Positions 59,943-64,000 of a DNA stretch of 64,000 bases are shown in pieces (position 1 is the first letter of the stretch; each line of letters begins with the position of its first letter). The position numbers and the translations under genes were made by a program. Origin of the DNA: Blastopirellula marina (GTDB lineage: Bacteria > Planctomycetota > Planctomycetia > Pirellulales > Pirellulaceae); the NCBI RefSeq assembly GCF_002967715.1, contig NZ_PUIA01000064.1:1-64000 (forward strand). Reading direction: 5' to 3'. Under the pieces are notes generated by a model. It worked only from the letters and a program-made list of their open reading frames with translations. It made no database searches and was not told the DNA's origin.

Positions 59943-61163
59943 TTACTCGGAGCCGTAGATTTTTGACGCTTTCGAGAGGTGCGTCATCTTGGCCTGAAGC
60001 CGGTTTTTTAGCTCCGTCATCAGGGGATCTTCGTCTCCCTTCGGACGCCGCTCATCGGTGACCAGAATCGGTTCGTCGACATCAATGATGACTTTTAACG
60101 TTCCGTGAACCGTGGTTGTGTCCTTCAGGTCTTCTTCGTATCGTTCGACCGTCTCCAACAGGCGGTCGATGCTAGGGAAGTCACGCAGATAGTTCGGGAT
60201 GTAGCATGAGATCTGCTGCGCGACATAGATGTCTTCTAACTGCATCCAGCGACGCGAGCGTTCTTCGGGCGAAAGTTTCCCCTCGATCATATCTGGTAAC
60301 ATTCTCGAACGCAGTGCTTTGATACGCGGCAAAATGTTGCCGGTCGATTCGACCCGCAGCCATTCCTTTTCCAGCGGATGCAGGATGCAGTCGATCAACC
60401 GTGCCGTGCGGGTCGCCATGTCGTCGCCAGAGTAGGCTCGCCCTGAGTAACGAATTTCTTCCAGGCAGAAGAGCCCTTCGCCCATGCGTTCGACACGTTC
60501 CAACAGGCGAAGTTCCTCGGAAGTTCGCCAGCCGAGCCGTTGTTCAATTTCGTGTAACACAGGGCGGACGGTCGCATCGATGTCTCCCTGAAAGACATAT
60601 TTGATACCGATCGGATGGATTACGGTATCGCCGCGTCCTTCCTTAATGCGACGTTTGGCGGCCGAGCGTGCGACGAACGCGACCCCGTCCAAAAGTGGAT
60701 GAATGAAATCGTTGGTGCGTGTTGTTGACCCCTCGGGAAAAACGACCAGGGGACGATCGGCATCGACCATGGCATCGACGGCGGTTGCCAGGGACTTTCG
60801 GTCGACGCCTTCGCGATAGATGCTGAAGCCCCCCATCACGCGAATGGCCCATGCTTTGAACCACCCTTGATTGAAGAGGTGCCAGCTGGCCATCGAATAA
60901 AGATTGCAGTCGACTTCTTTCGCAAGAAACCCCAGCACCAGCGGATCGGACATGCGGCAGTGATTGGGAGCGAGAAGAATGCCGTGCTTGGCATCCAGCG
61001 ACTTCTTCAGGCGATCGGCGTTGCGCACTTCGTAAGACTTAACGCCTTCAAAGTGTTGGAGGTATTTTCCGTAGAGATTGAATTTTTGGATGAACGCAGG
61101 CCAACGAGTTCCGCGATGCGGCGGAACGAATCGGTATGGCTTTTCGATGATGATATTCTGCAT
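59943..61163 (-). CDS. PlsC-like lysophospholipid acyltransferase
   Basis: A 406-residue acyltransferase. Signature blocks are NHCRMSDP (HX4D) near residue 80, GGFSIYREG, VVFPEGSTTR (block III) and IHPIGIKYV. Such enzymes add a fatty acyl chain to lysophosphatidate or a similar lipid at the inner membrane. The C-terminal 170 residues, rich in helices, are longer than in minimal PlsC, and no transmembrane helix is clear. The ATG at 61163 is preferred over 61196. It follows galE with 39 nt between, so both are likely in one transcript. Confidence 0.88.
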   Translation of the reverse strand: MQNIIIEKPYRFVPPHRGTRWPAFIQKFNLYGKYLQHFEGVKSYEVRNADRLKKSLDAKHGILLAPNHCRMSDPLVLGFLAKEVDCNLYSMASWHLFNQGWFKAWAIRVMGGFSIYREGVDRKSLATAVDAMVDADRPLVVFPEGSTTRTNDFIHPLLDGVAFVARSAAKRRIKEGRGDTVIHPIGIKYVFQGDIDATVRPVLHEIEQRLGWRTSEELRLLERVERMGEGLFCLEEIRYSGRAYSGDDMATRTARLIDCILHPLEKEWLRVESTGNILPRIKALRSRMLPDMIEGKLSPEERSRRWMQLEDIYVAQQISCYIPNYLRDFPSIDRLLETVERYEEDLKDTTTVHGTLKVIIDVDEPILVTDERRPKGDEDPLMTELKNRLQAKMTHLSKASKIYGSE

Positions 61164-61202
61164 AGGATCGCGGAAATCCTTTCGGACTCGCCGCATTTAT
61201 TG

Positions 61203-62186
61203 CTACTGGGCGAATCCGTGAGGATGCGACTGATGCCATCGCCAGGCAGTTTCAATCGTTTCGCGGACGTCCATGTACTTTGGCTGCCAGTTAAGAATTT
61301 TATGGGCCTTATCTGCGTTGGCTACCAGGGCAGGGGGGTCTCCCTCGCGTCGGGGGCCAATTTCTGCAGGAATATCCATTCCCGTGACCTCGCGGCAAGC
61401 CTGAATGATCTCTTGCACGCTAACACCGCAACCAGTTCCCAGGTTAAGTTTCAGGCAATTGTCTGCCGTAATCTGCTGCATGGCCGCCAAATGAGCATCG
61501 GCCAGATCATCGACGTGGATGTAGTCTCGGATGCAAGTCCCGTCGTCGGTAGGGTAATCGTCGCCGAATACGCTGATCGATTTTCTTTGTCCCAGGGCAA
61601 CTTGCAGGACCAACGGGATCAGATGCGATTCGGGGGAGTGATCTTCACCGATGTCCCCCTCCGGAGAGGCCCCAGCCGCGTTGAAGTAGCGAAGCGCCGC
61701 GAAGGCCATCCCGTAGGCGTGAGCATAGTCCTCAAGGGCATGTTCAATGGCCAGTTTTGTGAAACCGTAAGGATTCACCGGTGCCTGGGGGAAACTTTCG
61801 TCGATGGGGGACGACGCCGGAATGCCATAGGTGGCACAGGTGCTGGAAAAGACAATCCGCGGCACGTCGGCGGCTCGCATCGAATCCAGCAGGCTCAGCG
61901 TACCAATAACGTTGTTCTGGTAGTACTTGGCCGGGTTGGTGACCGATTCGCCGACAAGCGCGAACGCGGCGAAGTGGATCACCGATTCTATGTTGTATTC
62001 TTTCAGGGTGGCGGTCAGCTTTTCGCTGTCGTGAAGGTCGCCGACCACCAACGGAAACTTGCCGACCGCGCCGCGATGGCCAGCGGAGAGGTTGTCGTAG
62101 ACGACGACGTTGTGTCCCTCGGCCGCCAGTTTTCGGGCAGTATGAGAACCGATGTAGCCTGCTCCGCCGGTGACAAGAACGCGCAT
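61203..62186 (-). CDS. galE: UDP-glucose 4-epimerase
   Basis: A 327-residue short-chain dehydrogenase/epimerase interconverting UDP-glucose and UDP-galactose for envelope sugars. The NAD motif is VTGGAGYIGSH at residues 5-15, the catalytic Ser and Tyr lie in SSTCATYG and NPYGFTK (YxxxK with a Gly/Phe/Thr loop), and GRREGDPP marks the sugar end. AAGGA is 7 nt before the ATG; the longer frame to 62324 adds unrelated residues. It is divergent from the xer gene. Confidence 0.95.
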   Translation of the reverse strand: MRVLVTGGAGYIGSHTARKLAAEGHNVVVYDNLSAGHRGAVGKFPLVVGDLHDSEKLTATLKEYNIESVIHFAAFALVGESVTNPAKYYQNNVIGTLSLLDSMRAADVPRIVFSSTCATYGIPASSPIDESFPQAPVNPYGFTKLAIEHALEDYAHAYGMAFAALRYFNAAGASPEGDIGEDHSPESHLIPLVLQVALGQRKSISVFGDDYPTDDGTCIRDYIHVDDLADAHLAAMQQITADNCLKLNLGTGCGVSVQEIIQACREVTGMDIPAEIGPRREGDPPALVANADKAHKILNWQPKYMDVRETIETAWRWHQSHPHGFAQ

Positions 62187-62368
62187 CTTCTTTTCCTTCA
62201 ATGCCTTAGCCAAAAATGCCGGGAACGCAGTTGCCACGATTCTGTCGCATTGCGTCCATACGATCAATACGACCTGAATCTTCGTCAGCAACGTACAACG
62301 ACCACACCCCTGTGCCGAAAACACCTATACGGTGGATAGTCTCTCCTAAAAATAGCTTGGGATCTTCG

Positions 62369-63310
62369 ATGCCCCGAAAATTAAAACTGAAACTCAAACG
62401 GCCGCTGCCCCAGCCTGAAGGGGAGCGAACCGAACGATTGATCGCTTCGATGGTGACCTATCTGACCACCGAATGCCATCTTTCGCCGAATACGATCCAA
62501 GCTTATTCGCGTGATTTACGGCGATTTCGGACATGGTTGGGGACCAAGAATCCTACGACTCTGACCATTGCCCAGCTTTCCGATTATGTGGCCTGGCTCC
62601 ACTCGCAGAACTTGGCTCCGGCTTCGGTTGCCCGGCATATCATTTCCCTGAAGGTCTTTTTTCGTTACCTGCAGTTGGAAGGGATCATGCAGGACAACTT
62701 GGCGGAACTGCTGGGCTGCCAGAAGCTCTGGCAGAAGATCCCTTCGGTGATCCCTCCCTATCAGATTGACGATTTCTTAACGGCCCCCTGGAGTGAAGAC
62801 CCGTACTGGCGACGAGACCGGGCAATTTTAGAGGTTTTGTATGCGTGCGGGTGCCGAGCCTCAGAGATCGCAGGGCTCGACGTGAAGAACGTGCACTTGA
62901 ACGAAGGGCATTGCCGACTGCACGGTAAAGGTAACAAGCAGCGTCTCGTTCCCCTGGGCAAAAAGGCGATTGCCGCCTGCCAGCAATACCTGGAAAAAGA
63001 ACGCCCCACTTTGGCAGCCCGAGGCTTCGATTCGCCGGCCTTCTTCCTGACACGAACTGGCCGTCCACTCCGACGCGAGGCGATTTGGGAACTGGTGAAG
63101 AAGTATGCTCTTCGCGCGGGAATCGACCCTGCGGTTAGCCCCCACACGCTACGGCATAGCTTTGCGACCCACTTACTGGCCGGTGGTGCCGATCTTAGGC
63201 AGGTTCAAGAACTGCTGGGGCATGCGAGCATCGCAACGACTCAAATCTACACGCACGTCGACCAGACGCGTCTAAAAAAAGTTCACGCTGCGTTTCATCC
63301 GCGAGCGTGA
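62369..63310 (+). CDS. Tyrosine recombinase XerC/XerD family
   Basis: A 313-residue recombinase. An N-terminal SAM-like DNA-binding domain (LTTECHLSPNTIQAYSRDLRRFRTWLG) precedes the catalytic domain. The residues are the Arg in CGCRASEIAGL, Lys in GKGNKQRLVPLG, HTLRHSFA, the second His in LLGHASIATTQ, and Tyr in IYTHV. Length and context (housekeeping genes, no att sites or transposase) fit a chromosome dimer-resolving Xer protein, nearer to XerD. Convergent with the exbD gene. Confidence 0.92.
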   Translation: MPRKLKLKLKRPLPQPEGERTERLIASMVTYLTTECHLSPNTIQAYSRDLRRFRTWLGTKNPTTLTIAQLSDYVAWLHSQNLAPASVARHIISLKVFFRYLQLEGIMQDNLAELLGCQKLWQKIPSVIPPYQIDDFLTAPWSEDPYWRRDRAILEVLYACGCRASEIAGLDVKNVHLNEGHCRLHGKGNKQRLVPLGKKAIAACQQYLEKERPTLAARGFDSPAFFLTRTGRPLRREAIWELVKKYALRAGIDPAVSPHTLRHSFATHLLAGGADLRQVQELLGHASIATTQIYTHVDQTRLKKVHAAFHPRA

Positions 63311-63345
63311 ACTTTACTTGGTTTGAGTCGGCAAGTTTGTGCGAA

Positions 63346-63849
63346 CTAACCGCCGGCACCAGGAGCGAACTTGATCTTCTCGATCAACTTCTGCACTTCG
63401 CCTGTCTTTGGGTCGATGCGTCCGGTGACTGCCGTAATGGCTTCAATGACGTACGTGTATTGAAGCTGGTAATCGGCATCGATTTCGATTTCCGATTCTT
63501 CCTGGGTCGAATTGGGGCCATCTTCAACACCAATTCGCTTTACGATTGCATCTTGCAATTGGGCGAACTTCTCGCGAGCACTGCCGCTAAAGGAGGTGTT
63601 GTCGAGCGCTACCGATTGCAGGGCACCATTGGGGCCGGCACGCAGCTTCAGCTTCATCGGAACCAGAAGGCTCGTGCTAGGCGCACCTTGGGCTGCCTGG
63701 GGCATGTTGATGTTGAAGTCCCCTTCCATCGCGACGATTTTGAACGTCATGATAAAAAAGACGAGGAGCTGAAACACGATGTCAATCATCGGTGTCATCG
63801 GCACTTCGATCTTTTCTCGTCCGTGGACTTCGTTCTTGCGAAGTTTCAT
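63346..63849 (-). CDS. ExbD/TolR family biopolymer transport protein
   Basis: A 167-residue inner-membrane protein with one N-terminal helix (MTPMIDIVFQLLVFFIMTF) containing the Asp of the proton path in PMIDIVFQ. The periplasmic remainder ends with a STN-type peptidoglycan-binding region typical of ExbD. With an ExbB/MotA-type partner (probably upstream of the window edge) it would energise outer-membrane transport or trans-envelope work. A second ExbD gene follows upstream, as planctomycetes often have in pairs. Confidence 0.93.
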   Translation of the reverse strand: MKLRKNEVHGREKIEVPMTPMIDIVFQLLVFFIMTFKIVAMEGDFNINMPQAAQGAPSTSLLVPMKLKLRAGPNGALQSVALDNTSFSGSAREKFAQLQDAIVKRIGVEDGPNSTQEESEIEIDADYQLQYTYVIEAITAVTGRIDPKTGEVQKLIEKIKFAPGAGG

Positions 63850-63866
63850 GAACCTAACCGTAACTC

Positions 63867-64000
63867 TTAGTTGTTGGGAGCTTCTTCTTTAGCCCTGAGG
63901 GCGAACTTTTCAAATCCGACGTCCTGACAAAGCTTGATCATCTCTTGGACTTTGCCCGTGGCTACGCGACCGTCACCACGAATGATGACGGTAACGCCTT
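63867..64000 (-). CDS. Second ExbD/TolR family protein, 3' part only
   Basis: The minus strand reads through the window edge, with an open frame ending in ...GVTVIIRGDGRVATGKVQ... then MIKLCQDVGFEKFALRAKEE and a TAA at 63867. The VIIRGDGRVATGKVQEMIKLCQDVGF segment matches the C-terminal end of ExbD/TolR proteins. The 5' part lies beyond position 64000. The stop is 17 nt from the next ExbD start, so the two are in one operon. Confidence 0.85.
   Translation of the reverse strand, partial: GVTVIIRGDGRVATGKVQEMIKLCQDVGFEKFALRAKEEAPNN

Noticed and set aside
60867-62339. 490-codon plus-strand reading frame opposite galE and plsC
   Set aside because: It is a shadow of two well-supported genes; the translation has no domain and is explained by codon bias on the opposite strand.
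62369-63310. Xer recombinase as a sign of an integrated element
   Set aside because: No att-like repeats, tRNA gene, phage genes or composition shift nearby; housekeeping neighbours fit a chromosomal Xer protein.

Overview
The window looks like chromosomal DNA from a planctomycete of the Pirellula/Blastopirellula/Bremerella type. This rests on two DUF1559 proteins, a Cys-type sulfatase, a DUF1080 protein, a sialate O-acetylesterase-like enzyme, a planctomycete-style kinase-like protein with a proline-rich linker, futalosine-route menaquinone genes, a lysine/alanine-rich histone H1-like protein, and many short hairpin repeats between genes. No rRNA, tRNA, CRISPR array, insertion sequence or prophage was found. 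Coding density is high and genes sit on both strands in short operons. Assignments come from reading the translations; no database search was run.

Layout. 0.2-5.3 kb: an M20 peptidase, a degenerate Fis-type regulator, an Mrp-type P-loop ATPase and a histone-like protein. 5.6-10.3 kb: an overlapping SGNH hydrolase/site-2 protease pair, a DUF1080 protein and a sialate O-acetylesterase-like protein. 10.4-14 kb: MscS, a protoglobin divergent from an Rrf2 regulator with twin palindromic operators, a small lipoprotein and a DUF1559 prepilin-like protein. 14.8-22.3 kb: a putative outer-membrane beta-barrel protein facing a minus-strand set of three tandem paralogues. Each paralogue is a string of secretin-N/STN-like modules without a secretin pore and ends in a QxGGxF-like tail. 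22.5-30 kb: an M60-like metallopeptidase, hisD-hisC-hisB and rlmKL. 30-38.4 kb: a DUF1559 protein with the DUF1559 part placed internally, threonine aldolase, then a pseudokinase and a zinc-ribbon membrane protein that both carry STN-like modules like those at 16-21 kb. 38.4-48.8 kb: DAHP synthase, two histidine kinases (one with an atypical CX3CH haem-like motif), nadD, priA, rnhA and recG. 48.9-54.8 kb: a sulfatase, a GspG-like membrane protein, mqnE and an overlapping menG-ubiX-ubiA block. 55-64 kb: rpmE, prfA-prmC, a degenerate GGDEF protein, a YhaM-like HD protein, galE-plsC, a Xer recombinase and two ExbD genes, the second cut by the window edge.

How the genes connect. Housekeeping sets (histidine, menaquinone, translation termination, replication/repair helicases) alternate with envelope and signalling genes. 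The most unusual theme is the STN/secretin-N-like module. It appears in at least five proteins at two loci, never with a secretin pore, once beside a pseudokinase and once beside a putative outer-membrane protein. A second theme is signalling proteins whose catalytic signatures have decayed: the pseudokinase, the GGDEF protein and the enhancer-binding-protein relative.
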